From: Allochromatium humboldtianum
GTDB lineage: Bacteria; Pseudomonadota; Gammaproteobacteria; Chromatiales; Chromatiaceae
Length of the DNA stretch: 64,000 bases
Reading direction: 5' to 3'
NCBI RefSeq assembly: GCF_013385175.1
Contig: NZ_JABZEO010000007.1
Coordinates: forward strand, 1-64,000
Part shown: positions 49,896 to 58,454 of the stretch, piece by piece
Layout: each line of letters opens with the position of its first letter
Position numbering within the stretch: the stretch's first letter is position 1
The notes under the pieces: generated by a model
Seen by the model: only the letters and a program-made list of their open reading frames with translations
What the model was told of the DNA's origin: nothing
The model's database searches: none
Made by a program: the position numbers and the translations under genes

Positions 49896-50362
49896 TAGCC
49901 GCTCTCACCCGCTTTTTTGAAAAGGAACTGTCCGATCATCTGTTCGAGCACCAGCGCCGACTGGGTGTTGACGATCTCGTCGCCATCACGCAGCGACTCG
50001 GGGCTGCCGCCCGCTTCCAGACCGATGTACTGCTCGCCGAGCAGACCGGACGTAAAGATATTGGCGAAGGTATCGTCCGGGATCGAGTCGACCGCCGCGT
50101 CGATCCGCATCGAGACCACCGCCTCGTAGGTCTGCTTGTCGAAGCGCACCGACTCGACGCGCCCGATGCGCACCCCGGCCATGGTCACGGGGGCGCGCAC
50201 CTTGAGGCTGCCGACATTGGCAAAGCGCGCCTGGACCAGATAGCCTTCGCTGGAGGCGCTCAGGCTGAGGTTGCTCACCTGCATGGCCAGGAAGAAGAGC
50301 GCGACCAGCCCCAGGGCCACGAAGGTTCCAACCGTCAGCTCGACATTGCGTCGTTTCGCCAT
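49895..50362 (-). CDS. mlaD: MlaD, MCE-domain protein of the Mla transporter
   Basis: 155 residues. One N-terminal TM helix (about 11-29, FVALGLVALFFLAMQV) and a single MCE domain follow (about 38-118), with VRAPVTMAGVRIGRVESV and GEQYIGLEAG. Six MlaD copies form the periplasmic ring that channels lipid. Overlap with mlaC supports tight coupling. Confidence 0.94.
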   Translation of the reverse strand: MAKRRNVELTVGTFVALGLVALFFLAMQVSNLSLSASSEGYLVQARFANVGSLKVRAPVTMAGVRIGRVESVRFDKQTYEAVVSMRIDAAVDSIPDDTFANIFTSGLLGEQYIGLEAGGSPESLRDGDEIVNTQSALVLEQMIGQFLFKKAGESG

Positions 50363-50368
50363 CTCGAT

Positions 50369-51148
50369 TCAGTCTCCGAACATCAGCGCCGTCAATACGA
50401 AATCCAGCCCCAGCACCACCAGGGCCGCGTGCACCACCGCGCGGGTGGTCGAGCGGCTCACGCCCTCGGAGGTCGGGACCGTGTCATAGCCCTGGAAGAG
50501 CGCGATCCAGGTCACGACCACACCGAAGGCCAGACTCTTGATCACACCGTTGACCAGATCCTCGTCGAAGTCGATCTTGGCCTGCATCTGGCTCCAGTAG
50601 GCGCCCTCGTCGACCCCGAGCAGCCCCACGCCGACGAAATAGCCGCCCAGCACCCCGACGGCGCTGAAGATGGCCGCCAGCAAGGGCATCGACAGCACGC
50701 CGCCGACGAAACGCGGCACCAGGATGCGCCGCACCGGGTCGACGGCCATCATCTCCAGACCCGAGAGCTGTTCGGTGGCCTTCATCAATCCGATCTCGGC
50801 GGTGAGCGCCGAGCCGGCGCGTCCGGCCACCAGCAGCGCCGTGACTACGGGGCCGAGTTCGCGCACCAGAGACGCCGCGACCATGACGCCCAGACTCTCG
50901 GCGGCGCCGAACTGCGAGAGCACATAATAGCCCTGGAGGGCGAGCACCATCCCGACGAACAGCCCCGAGACGCCGACGATCAGCAGCGACAGCACGCCGA
51001 TGTTGAACAGTTGCTCCCAGAGCAGACGCGGGCGGCGCAGCACCTCGCCCAGACCGAGCAGGATCGCCAGCAGCAGCAGATGACCGCGCCCGAGCCGCTC
51101 CAGGGCGTCGAGCACGCCGCGACCGAGTCGCACAAGCGGATCGAGCAT
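50369..51148 (-). CDS. mlaE: MlaE, permease of the Mla transporter
   Basis: 259 residues, about five or six hydrophobic helices. The conserved MlaE/YrbE signature is [27 protein letters not shown], followed by [21 protein letters not shown]. The start ATG at 51148 shares bases with the mlaF stop. The upstream in-frame region to 51250 lies inside mlaF and is not conserved. Confidence 0.94.
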   Translation of the reverse strand: MLDPLVRLGRGVLDALERLGRGHLLLLAILLGLGEVLRRPRLLWEQLFNIGVLSLLIVGVSGLFVGMVLALQGYYVLSQFGAAESLGVMVAASLVRELGPVVTALLVAGRAGSALTAEIGLMKATEQLSGLEMMAVDPVRRILVPRFVGGVLSMPLLAAIFSAVGVLGGYFVGVGLLGVDEGAYWSQMQAKIDFDEDLVNGVIKSLAFGVVVTWIALFQGYDTVPTSEGVSRSTTRAVVHAALVVLGLDFVLTALMFGD

Positions 51149-52017
51149 CAGCGGTCTCCCCGCAGCAACAGATCGTCGGCCAGATCGGGCGCCGGATAGT
51201 GGAAATGCACCGGGCCGTCCGGCAGGCCGTCCATGAACTGGCGCACCCACTCGGAGCGATCGGCCGCCAGTTCGTCCGGCGTGCCCTGGGCGACAACCCG
51301 CCCCTCGAAGATCACATAGAGATAATCGGCGATGCTCGCCGTCTCGCGCACATCGTGCGAGACCAGGATGCTGGTCAGACCCGAGGCGTCGTTGAGCTGG
51401 CGGATGAGCGCCATCAGCATCCCCATCGAGATCGGATCCTGGCCGGTGAAGGGTTCATCATAGAGGATCATCATGGGATCGAGCGCAATCGCCCGCGCCA
51501 GCGCCACCCGGCGCGCCATGCCGCCCGAGAGTTGGCTCGGCATCAGATCGCGCGCCCCGCGCAACCCCACGGCCTCCAGCTTGAGCAGCACCAGCTTGCG
51601 CACCATCGAGGCGCTCAGATTGGTGTGCTCGCGCAGGGGATAGGCGACATTGTCGAAGACGCTCAGATCGGTCAGGAGCGCGCCCGACTGGAAGAGCATC
51701 CCCATGCGCCGGCGCAGCCGGTAGAGTTCGGCACTGTCGAGCCGGGTCACGTCCTGGCCGTCGACGCGGATGGTTCCGGCGTCCGGGTGCAGTTGCCCGG
51801 TGATGAGCTTGAGCAGGGTCGTCTTGCCGGTCCCGCTCGGTCCCATCACCGCCGTCACAGTTCCGCGGCGGATGTCGAGATCGAGATCCTCGAAGATGAC
51901 CCGCTCGCCACGACGAAAGCACAGACCACGGATCTCGACGAGCACCTCCGGGCGCGCGTCGCCCGCAACGTCCCGGCACTCCAATACGCCATCCGACTCA
52001 AGCCCTTGTTGCGTCAT
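51148..52017 (-). CDS. mlaF: MlaF, ATPase of the Mla transporter
   Basis: 289 residues. Walker A is [13 protein letters not shown], the Q-loop is [19 protein letters not shown], the signature is [14 protein letters not shown] and Walker B is [16 protein letters not shown], with H-loop SHDVRE. A C-terminal extension of about 30 residues ([19 protein letters not shown]) is the usual MlaF handshake region. It is the first gene of mlaFEDCB-murA-hisGDC. A 16-bp palindrome sits just upstream. Confidence 0.95.
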   Translation of the reverse strand: MTQQGLESDGVLECRDVAGDARPEVLVEIRGLCFRRGERVIFEDLDLDIRRGTVTAVMGPSGTGKTTLLKLITGQLHPDAGTIRVDGQDVTRLDSAELYRLRRRMGMLFQSGALLTDLSVFDNVAYPLREHTNLSASMVRKLVLLKLEAVGLRGARDLMPSQLSGGMARRVALARAIALDPMMILYDEPFTGQDPISMGMLMALIRQLNDASGLTSILVSHDVRETASIADYLYVIFEGRVVAQGTPDELAADRSEWVRQFMDGLPDGPVHFHYPAPDLADDLLLRGDR

Positions 52018-52026
52018 GGTCTCTAG

Positions 52027-52042
52027 CGTTTCGATCGAAACG
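52027..52042. promoter_or_regulatory. Perfect 16-bp palindrome upstream of mlaF
   Basis: CGTTTCGATCGAAACG is fully self-complementary and begins 10 bases upstream of the mlaF start codon. A dimeric repressor could bind it. In mRNA it would form an 8-bp stem only by intermolecular or zero-loop pairing, so a DNA operator is more plausible. The remaining 52043-52289 between mlaF and kdsD shows no other clear element. Confidence 0.4.
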
Positions 52043-52289
52043 GGTGATTCTCATCTCCACGGATGTGTGGCGTCAAGCCATACCGACGACCGGCGGCGAG
52101 TCCGGCAGCTCCTTTCGTCCGTGTCGACCGCCCGGCCGCCTGAGGCCAGAGCTGGCAGGATTTGCCGATATCGCCGCCAATCCTGTTAATCTTGCCCCTG
52201 TCATCGATCCGCCCCCGTTCAAGGACGTGTGATCGATGCTCGCACCCTAAGCACCCAATCCCATCGAACCCGGCTGGATACAGCTCGCC

Positions 52290-53309
52290 ATGACTGAACG
52301 ACGACGACTCGGCACACTGCCGGCCGCGCTCTCGCCCGAGCAGGCCGATCAGATCAAGCGCCTCGGGCGTGCCGTGATCGAGACCGAGGCCAAGGCCGTG
52401 ACAGCGCTCGCCGAACGGATGGACGACGCCTTCGTCGTCGCCTGCGCCCACATGCTCGCCTGCGACGGGCGTATCGTGGTGCTCGGCATGGGCAAGTCCG
52501 GCCACATCGGCGGCAAGATCGCCGCCACCCTGGCCAGCACCGGCAGTCCAGCCTTCTTCGTCCATCCCGGCGAGGCCAGCCACGGCGATCTGGGCATGAT
52601 CACCCCGCGTGACGTGGTGCTGGCCATCTCCAACTCGGGCGAGACCGATGAACTGCTGACCATCCTGCCCATCATCAAGCGACTCGGCGTGCCCCTGGTC
52701 GCCATGACCGGACGGCGCGAGTCCACGCTGGCGCGCGAGGCCGATGTCCATCTCGACATCAGCGTCGCCATGGAGGCCTGCCCGCTCGGACTTGCCCCGA
52801 CCTCCAGCACCACGGCGGCGCTGGCGATGGGCGATGCCCTGGCCATCGCGCTGCTCGAAAGCCGCGGTTTCACCGCCGAGGACTTCGCCCGCTCGCATCC
52901 GGCCGGCCGTCTCGGACGACGCCTGCTGCTGCACGTCGACGACGTGATGCACCAGGGCGAGCGCCTGCCCTGGGTGGCGCTCGGAACCTCGCTGCTCGAT
53001 ACGCTGGAGGAGATCTCACGCAAGGGGCTGGGCATGAGTGCCGTGGTGAACCCGGACGGCACCCTGGCCGGCGTCTTCACCGATGGGGACCTGCGCCGCG
53101 CGCTCGATCGCAGCATCGACGTCCATCACACAGCGATCGACGCCGTCATGACGCGCCAATGCGCCACCATCCAGTCGGGCGCGCTGGCCGTCGAGGCAGT
53201 GCGTCTCATGGAGTCGCGCGCCATCAATGGCTTGCTGGTGGTCGACGCCGGAGGGCGCCTGATCGGGGCGCTCAACATGCACGACCTGCTGCGCGCTGGA
53301 GTCGTCTGA
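52290..53309 (+). CDS. kdsD: Arabinose-5-phosphate isomerase KdsD
   Basis: 339 residues. An N-terminal SIS domain (about 40-190) has VLGMGKSGHIGGKIAATLASTG, GEASHGDLGM and AISNSGETDEL. Two CBS domains follow (about 210-335). It converts ribulose-5-phosphate to arabinose-5-phosphate for Kdo synthesis. It begins the plus-strand cluster for LPS core sugar and export. kdsC follows after 105 bases. No good ribosome-binding site is seen. Confidence 0.95.
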   Translation: MTERRRLGTLPAALSPEQADQIKRLGRAVIETEAKAVTALAERMDDAFVVACAHMLACDGRIVVLGMGKSGHIGGKIAATLASTGSPAFFVHPGEASHGDLGMITPRDVVLAISNSGETDELLTILPIIKRLGVPLVAMTGRRESTLAREADVHLDISVAMEACPLGLAPTSSTTAALAMGDALAIALLESRGFTAEDFARSHPAGRLGRRLLLHVDDVMHQGERLPWVALGTSLLDTLEEISRKGLGMSAVVNPDGTLAGVFTDGDLRRALDRSIDVHHTAIDAVMTRQCATIQSGALAVEAVRLMESRAINGLLVVDAGGRLIGALNMHDLLRAGVV

Positions 53310-53414
53310 GGATCGGTCCGCCGGATTCGAGCGACTCCGTGCTCGTATTGACCCCATGCCGCGAAAAGGCTACAAGGGCACGCATTCCAACCCTGGACGC
53401 GATTCAATCACGAC

Positions 53415-53936
53415 ATGACAGAGCTTCGAGAACGCGCCTCACGCATCCGGCTGGTCATCTTCGACGTCGACGGCGTACTCACCGACGGCAGTCTCTACCT
53501 CGGCGACGATGGCCAGGAGTACAAGGCGTTCAATTCGCGCGACGGTCACGGCATGGTCCTGCTCCGGGAGAGCGGCATCCGACTGGCCGTCATCACCGGA
53601 CGCACCTCCAATGTCGTGCAGATGCGCATGGAGAGCCTGGGCGTCTCCGACATCTTCCAGGGCTATCGTCACAAGCTCCCGGCCTACGAACAGCTCAAAC
53701 AGCGCCATGGACTCACCGATGAGCAGATCGCCTATGTCGGCGACGACGTCATCGACCTGCCGGTGATGCGCCGGGTCGGGCTGGCGATCGCGGTCGCCGA
53801 CGCCGACCCCCGAGTGCGCGACCTGGCCCACTGGCGCACCACGGCGCCCGGCGGACGCGGCGCGGCACGCGAGGCCTGCGAATTCATCCTCGACGCCCAG
53901 GGCCGGCTCGAACCCCTGCTGGCCTCCTACGCATGA
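53415..53936 (+). CDS. kdsC: Kdo-8-phosphate phosphatase KdsC
   Basis: 173 residues, a capless HAD. Motif I is FDVDGVLTDG with Asp17 and Asp19. Later motifs are AVITGRTSNVV, a Lys in YRHKLPAYEQLK and YVGDDVIDLPVM. It removes phosphate from Kdo-8-P. It acts as a tetramer in E. coli. The stop overlaps the lptC start. No clear ribosome-binding site precedes the ATG. Confidence 0.94.
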   Translation: MTELRERASRIRLVIFDVDGVLTDGSLYLGDDGQEYKAFNSRDGHGMVLLRESGIRLAVITGRTSNVVQMRMESLGVSDIFQGYRHKLPAYEQLKQRHGLTDEQIAYVGDDVIDLPVMRRVGLAIAVADADPRVRDLAHWRTTAPGGRGAAREACEFILDAQGRLEPLLASYA

Positions 53937-54547
53937 CCCACTTCGCCGAGCGTCAGCATGGAGCACGCCGCCAGTGGCTGCTCGGGATCGGCTTCGTGCT
54001 CCTGGGACTCGGCGCCTGGTGGCAACTGCGTTCTCTGCCCGAGGACGACGGCGTCCGCGCACCACGCGAGCGCAGACCCGACTATGTCGTCCAGGGACTC
54101 TCGGCCCTGGAGACCGATGCCAGTGGCCAGCCGAGCCGGCGTCTGAGCGCCGAGCGTCTGCGCCATTATGCCGACGAGGATCTCTCCGAACTCGATGAGC
54201 CGCGTCTGGTGCTCTATCGCCCCGACGGGCCGCCCTGGTTCGCCCGGGCACGCCTGGGCCAGGTCCAGGCCGGCGGCGATCAGGTGCGTCTGACCGGCGC
54301 CGTTCGGTTCGACCGTGAGGCCGACGCGGCCAACCGCCCGGTCCATCTGCAAACCGAAGCCATGGACATCTGGCGTCAGACCGGACTGGCCGAGACCGAT
54401 CTGCCGGTGCGTATCGACAGCGACGGCGACTCGATCACCGCCAACGGGATGAAGCTGTGGTACCTGGAAGACAGCTCGCGCACCAGCTTCCACGGCCGCG
54501 CCCGCATCCGGCTCTCACCCGAACCCGAACGCCAGCCGGCACCATGA
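53933..54547 (+). CDS. lptC: LptC, LPS-transport bitopic protein
   Basis: 204 residues. One TM helix (about 15-32, WLLGIGFVLLGLGAWWQL) and a periplasmic beta-jellyroll follow, with YVVQGLSALETDASGQPSRRLSAERLRHY and LGQVQAGGDQVRLTG. LptC receives LPS from LptB2FG and passes it to LptA. The ends overlap kdsC and lptA (ATGA), so all are coupled. The sequence is poorly conserved as usual, and the position supports the call. Confidence 0.9.
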   Translation: MTHFAERQHGARRQWLLGIGFVLLGLGAWWQLRSLPEDDGVRAPRERRPDYVVQGLSALETDASGQPSRRLSAERLRHYADEDLSELDEPRLVLYRPDGPPWFARARLGQVQAGGDQVRLTGAVRFDREADAANRPVHLQTEAMDIWRQTGLAETDLPVRIDSDGDSITANGMKLWYLEDSSRTSFHGRARIRLSPEPERQPAP

Positions 54548-55056
54548 GGCGTCCCATGTTCTCCAGTTTTTCCAAGCGGCTGCCGATCCTCGGCCTCCTG
54601 CTCGGCCTCGGTCTGATTGCGCCTGTCTGGGCGCTCGAAGAGGACAGCAGGCAACCGATCTACATCGAGGCCGACGAGGTCGAGTTCAACGAGGCCGACA
54701 GCACCAGCGTCTATGTCGGCAACGTCCAGGTCGAGCAGGGCAGCATGCGCCTGCTCGCCGACCATGTGACCGTTTACCATCGCGAGGACCGCCAGCCGCG
54801 TCTGATCATCGCGCTCGGCCAGCCGGCCAGCTATAAACAGTTGCTCGACGACGATCAGGGCGAGGTGCAGGCCTTCGCCAAGCGCATGGAATACGACGCC
54901 GACAAGGACGAGCTGGTGCTGATCGGCGAGGGCCTGCTGATCCAGGGCGAGGATCGGCTCACGGGCGAGCGCATCCTCTACGACCGGGCCAATGCGCGTT
55001 TCCGGGCCGGCGGCGCGGGCCGGGTCAAGATCACCATCACCCCGGACGAGTCATGA
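54544..55056 (+). CDS. lptA: LptA, periplasmic LPS carrier
   Basis: 170 residues. A signal peptide (LGLLLGLGLIAPVWA) is followed by an OstA-like jellyroll with PIYIEADEVEFNEADSTSVY and YVGNVQVEQGSMRLLADHVTV split across strands. LptA oligomers bridge the periplasm between LptC and LptD. The start at 54544 overlaps the lptC stop. The upstream open frame lies within lptC and is not real. Confidence 0.93.
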   Translation: MRRPMFSSFSKRLPILGLLLGLGLIAPVWALEEDSRQPIYIEADEVEFNEADSTSVYVGNVQVEQGSMRLLADHVTVYHREDRQPRLIIALGQPASYKQLLDDDQGEVQAFAKRMEYDADKDELVLIGEGLLIQGEDRLTGERILYDRANARFRAGGAGRVKITITPDES

Positions 55057-55778
55057 GCGGTCTGCGCGCCGAACACCTGATGAAGCGCTACGGCAGCCGC
55101 CAGGTGCTCCAGGACGTCAGCGTCCAGGTCGAGCCGGGCGAGGTCGTGGGTCTGCTCGGTCCCAACGGCGCCGGCAAGACGACCTGCTTCTATCTGATCG
55201 TCGGCCTGATCCACGCCGATCAGGGCCGCATCCTGCTCGACGAGCGCGACCTCACCCGTCTGCCCATGCACGCCCGCGCGCGCGCCGGACTGAGCTATCT
55301 GGCCCAGGAACCCTCGATCTTCCGCAAACTGAGCGCGCGCGAGAACATCCTGGCCATCCTGGAGACCCGGCGCGACCTCAAGCGCGCCGAGCGCGAGGAG
55401 CGCTGCGAGCATCTGCTGGAGGATCTGGGCATCGCGCATGTCGCCGACTCGCTCGCGCTCAGTCTCTCGGGCGGCGAGCGCCGGCGGCTGGAGATCGCGC
55501 GCGCCCTGGCGGTCGAACCCTCGGTGATGCTGCTCGACGAGCCCTTCGCCGGCGTCGATCCGATCGCCGTCGGCGACATCAAATCCATCGTCACCCATCT
55601 GCGCGACCGCTCCATCGGCGTGCTCATCACCGACCACAATGTGCGCGAGACGCTCGCCATCTGCGACCGCGGCTACATCATCGGCAGCGGCACCGTGATC
55701 GCCGCCGGCGAGCCGGCCGAGCTGCTGGCCAACCAGCGCGTGCGTGATGTCTATCTGGGTGCCGATTTTTCCATGTAG
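55053..55778 (+). CDS. lptB: LptB, ATPase of the LPS exporter
   Basis: 241 residues. Walker A is GPNGAGKTTCFYLI, Q-loop LAQEPSIFRKLSARENI, signature LSLSGGERRRLEIARAL and Walker B VMLLDEPFAGVDPI, with H-loop TDHNVRET. It powers LPS extraction with LptF and LptG, which are not in this window. It is coupled to lptA by ATGA overlap, and rpoN follows after 74 bases, the standard order. Confidence 0.96.
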   Translation: MSGLRAEHLMKRYGSRQVLQDVSVQVEPGEVVGLLGPNGAGKTTCFYLIVGLIHADQGRILLDERDLTRLPMHARARAGLSYLAQEPSIFRKLSARENILAILETRRDLKRAEREERCEHLLEDLGIAHVADSLALSLSGGERRRLEIARALAVEPSVMLLDEPFAGVDPIAVGDIKSIVTHLRDRSIGVLITDHNVRETLAICDRGYIIGSGTVIAAGEPAELLANQRVRDVYLGADFSM

Positions 55779-55852
55779 ACTAGACTCAAATCACAGCTAC
55801 CCTCATTGCCGAATCACGTTAAACGGACCACAGCCGGACGCCCACTCGATCG

Positions 55853-57349
55853 ATGAAGCCATCCATTCAGCTTCGACTCAGTCAGCAACTCACCATGACG
55901 CCCCAGTTGCAGCAGGCGATCAAACTGCTGCAATTGTCGACGCTCGAGTTGCAGCACGAGATCCAGGAGGCGCTCGAAAGCAATCTGATGCTGGAGGAAG
56001 GCGAGGAATCCGAGCGGCTCGACGCCGGCATGCTGGATGACGCGCGCCTGCCCCGGCTCGACGACGATCTCCTCCAGCTCCAGGGCCATGAAACCCCGTC
56101 CGAATCGTCCCTGGAGCGCGAGGTGCGCGCCGAGTCCAACGAGATGCCGGAGGAGCTGCCGGTCGACACCCAATGGGGCGACGTCTTCGACGGCTATCTG
56201 CCGCCGACGGCACAGGGTTCGAGCGACGATGCGGACTACGACCCGCTGCTGCACCGCTCGCGTCCGCAGACGCTCTGGGATCATCTGACCTGGCAACTGA
56301 ACCTCAGCCGCCTGAGCGAGCGCGACTTCATGATCGCCCAGGCCGTGATCGACGCCATCGATGCCGACGGCTATCTGCGCGCCGACGTCGAGGAACTGGT
56401 GGCCACCATCGACGATCCCACGATCGGCGCCGATGAGGTCGAGACCCAGATCCACCGCGTCCAGTCGCTCGACCCGGCCGGCGTCGGCGCGCGCGACCCG
56501 CGCGAGTGCCTGCTGATCCAGTTGCGCCAGTTGCCGCGCGAGACGCCCTGGCGCGATCTGGCCATCGCCGTCTGCGAGACCGGATTCGAGCATCTGCCGC
56601 GCGGCGACGTCACCGCCCTCGCCCGCCTGCTCAAGGCGTCCGAGCGCGACCTGACCCGCGCCCTCGATCTCATCCGCGGACTCAACCCGAAGCCGGGCCG
56701 CTTGATCCAGGAGACGGCCTCGGAGTACGTTGTCCCTGACATCTTCGTGCGCAAGTACGAGGGCCGCTGGCAGGTCGAGCTGAATCCGGACATCACCCCC
56801 AGACTCAGGGTCAACGCCGACTATGCGCGTCTGGTGCGGCGCGCCGACCAGAGCGCCGACGGCCAGACGCTCAAGAGTCACCTGCAGGAGGCGCGCTGGT
56901 TCATCAAGAGTCTGGCGAGCCGCAACGACACGGTGCTGCGCGTGGGCGCCAAGATCGTCGAGATGCAGCAGGACTTCCTCGAACACGGCGACGAGGGGAT
57001 GCGTCCCATGGTGCTGCGCGACATCGCCGAGGCCCTGGAACTGCACGAGTCGACCATCTCGCGGGTGACGACACAGAAATACATGCACACACCACGAGGC
57101 ACCTTCGAACTCAAATATTTCTTCTCGTCCCACGTCAACACCACATCTGGCGGCGAATGCTCGTCGACGGCGATCCGCGCCCTGATCCGCAAGCTGATCG
57201 CGGGAGAGTCCCCGCGCAAGCCACTCAGCGACAACAAGATCGCCGAGGAACTGGCGAATCAGGGCATCGACGTCGCGCGCCGAACAGTCGCCAAATACCG
57301 CGAGGCCATGGGTATCCCAGCCTCGAGTGAGCGCAAACGCCTGGCTTGA
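55853..57349 (+). CDS. rpoN: RNA polymerase sigma-54 factor RpoN
   Basis: 498 residues. The Gln/Leu-rich activator-responsive region I is at the N-terminus (LRLSQQLTMTPQLQQAIKLL). An acidic region II spans about 60-130, followed by the core-binding region. The C-terminal HTH carries LHESTISRVTTQKYMHTPRG, and the RpoN box is ARRTVAKYRE. It directs transcription of nitrogen, flagellar and other activator-dependent genes. It is followed by hpf after 29 bases. Confidence 0.96.
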   Translation: MKPSIQLRLSQQLTMTPQLQQAIKLLQLSTLELQHEIQEALESNLMLEEGEESERLDAGMLDDARLPRLDDDLLQLQGHETPSESSLEREVRAESNEMPEELPVDTQWGDVFDGYLPPTAQGSSDDADYDPLLHRSRPQTLWDHLTWQLNLSRLSERDFMIAQAVIDAIDADGYLRADVEELVATIDDPTIGADEVETQIHRVQSLDPAGVGARDPRECLLIQLRQLPRETPWRDLAIAVCETGFEHLPRGDVTALARLLKASERDLTRALDLIRGLNPKPGRLIQETASEYVVPDIFVRKYEGRWQVELNPDITPRLRVNADYARLVRRADQSADGQTLKSHLQEARWFIKSLASRNDTVLRVGAKIVEMQQDFLEHGDEGMRPMVLRDIAEALELHESTISRVTTQKYMHTPRGTFELKYFFSSHVNTTSGGECSSTAIRALIRKLIAGESPRKPLSDNKIAEELANQGIDVARRTVAKYREAMGIPASSERKRLA

Positions 57350-57378
57350 CAGGCCGTTTGAACCTTAGAAGGAGTCCA

Positions 57379-57702
57379 ATGATGCAAATCAATCTGACGG
57401 GTCATCACATCGACGTCACCGATGCGCTGAAGTCCTATGTCGACAGCAAATTCGAGCGTCTGGCACGCCACTTCGACCACGTCATCAACGCCCATGTCGT
57501 CCTGAGCGTCGAGAAGCTCGAGCAGAAGGCCGAGGCCACGCTCCATGTCAACGGCGGCAAGGTCTTCGCCGACTCCGTGCACGAGGACATGTATGCGGCC
57601 ATCGACGGCCTGATCGACAAGCTCGATCGCCAGGTCATCCGCTACAAGGAGAAGAAGAGCAGCCATCGCGGCGGAGCCGTCAAGGTGGCCGAATCCGAAT
57701 GA
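57379..57702 (+). CDS. hpf: Short ribosome hibernation-promoting factor HPF
   Basis: 107 residues, short HPF/YfiA type. Motifs are INLTGHHIDVTDALKSYVDSKF and YAAIDGLIDKLDRQVIRYKEKK. It binds the 30S decoding site and promotes 100S ribosome dimers in stationary phase, together with RMF. GAAGGAG precedes tandem ATG codons at 57379 and 57382. It sits between rpoN and ptsN as in most gammaproteobacteria. A strong hairpin follows the gene. Confidence 0.94.
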   Translation: MMQINLTGHHIDVTDALKSYVDSKFERLARHFDHVINAHVVLSVEKLEQKAEATLHVNGGKVFADSVHEDMYAAIDGLIDKLDRQVIRYKEKKSSHRGGAVKVAESE

Positions 57703-57723
57703 ACCCGGCCACTCCACGCCCTT

Positions 57724-57810
57724 GGAAGCCGTGTCTTCCGAGGTGATGGATGCAACGCCCGTCACACCTCGGAGGCCGGCACCCCGCCGGCGTTCGAGGT
57801 GTCTTTCTAT
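57724..57810 (+). terminator. Terminator/antiterminator-like hairpins between hpf and ptsN
   Basis: Three overlapping stems are visible. P1: GGAAG (57724-57728) with CTTCC (57735-57739). P2: CCGAGGTG (57738-57745) with CACCTCGG (57765-57772). P3: ACACCTCG (57764-57771) with CGAGGTGT (57795-57802), enclosing the inner GCCGGC/GCCGGC stem (57775-57780 and 57786-57791), followed by CTTTCTAT. P2 and P3 use the same strand, so they exclude each other, and P1 competes with P2. This is the geometry of an attenuator. The U-run is weak, so termination is not certain. Confidence 0.5.
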
Positions 57811-57827
57811 CGAGACGGCGACGGACG

Positions 57828-57854
57828 CCGGCCGCCGGAGCGATCCGGCGCCGG
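57828..57854 (+). other. GC-rich GNRA-tetraloop hairpin in the ptsN leader
   Basis: CCGGC (57828-57832), a bulged C, GCCGGA (57834-57839), loop GCGA, TCCGGC (57844-57849) and GCCGG (57850-57854) make an 11-bp stem with one bulge. GCGA is a GNRA loop. No U-run follows. It lies 126 bases before ptsN and could stabilise or process the mRNA. Confidence 0.4.
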
Positions 57855-57980
57855 CCGCGCCCGTCCGCCCGAGGTACCCCAATCCATGACCAGCATCGAA
57901 TGCCGGCGGCATCCTGGTTGGATCAGCCATCACCCCCTGGCCGCCTGCGGGCGCGCCGGCGGTTAGCAGGAGTTGGAGCC

Positions 57981-58430
57981 ATGTTAGGCCCTGACCTGAT
58001 CAACGAAGCCCGTATCGGATGCGGCCTCGAGATCGCCAGTAAGAAGCGGCTGCTCGAGACGCTGGCCGAGTTGCTCGCCGGCGACCACCCCCGACTCCAG
58101 CCCGAGACCGTCTTCGAGCATCTGCTCGAACGCGAGCGTCTGGGCAGTACCGGACTCGGCCACGGCATCGCCCTGCCCCACGCACGCATGAAGGACGTCG
58201 GCGAGGTGGTCGGCGCCTTCGTGCAGACCGTCAAGGGCGTCGATTACGACGCAGCCGACGGCGAGCCGGTCGACCTGGCCTTCGCGCTGCTCGTGCCCGA
58301 GGCGGCCAACGAGGAGCATCTGCGGCTGCTCGCGCATCTGGCCAGCCTGTTCAGCGACCCGAACATGCGCGTTCGACTGCGTGAATCCGGCTCGTGCGCC
58401 GAGATCCTGCGCGTCCTGAGCGCCTTCTAG
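57981..58430 (+). CDS. ptsN: PtsN, nitrogen-PTS EIIA component
   Basis: 149 residues. The phosphorylated His67 lies in STGLGHGIALPHARM. A mannitol-type EIIA fold is present. It receives phosphate from a HPr-type protein and acts by protein-protein contacts on potassium transport, sigma factors or kinases rather than on sugar uptake. The ATG at 57981 follows GGAG. An in-frame open stretch begins at 57750 but is Arg/Pro-rich and unlike PtsN. The leader is highly structured. Confidence 0.94.
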   Translation: MLGPDLINEARIGCGLEIASKKRLLETLAELLAGDHPRLQPETVFEHLLERERLGSTGLGHGIALPHARMKDVGEVVGAFVQTVKGVDYDAADGEPVDLAFALLVPEAANEEHLRLLAHLASLFSDPNMRVRLRESGSCAEILRVLSAF

Positions 58431-58454
58431 GCCCATGCAGCCCGGTCGATTCAC

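Noticed and set aside
57750-57980. Long open frame leading into ptsN
   Set aside because: Arg/Pro-rich, unlike PtsN, and crosses strong hairpins. The ATG at 57981 has a ribosome-binding site and fits the family.
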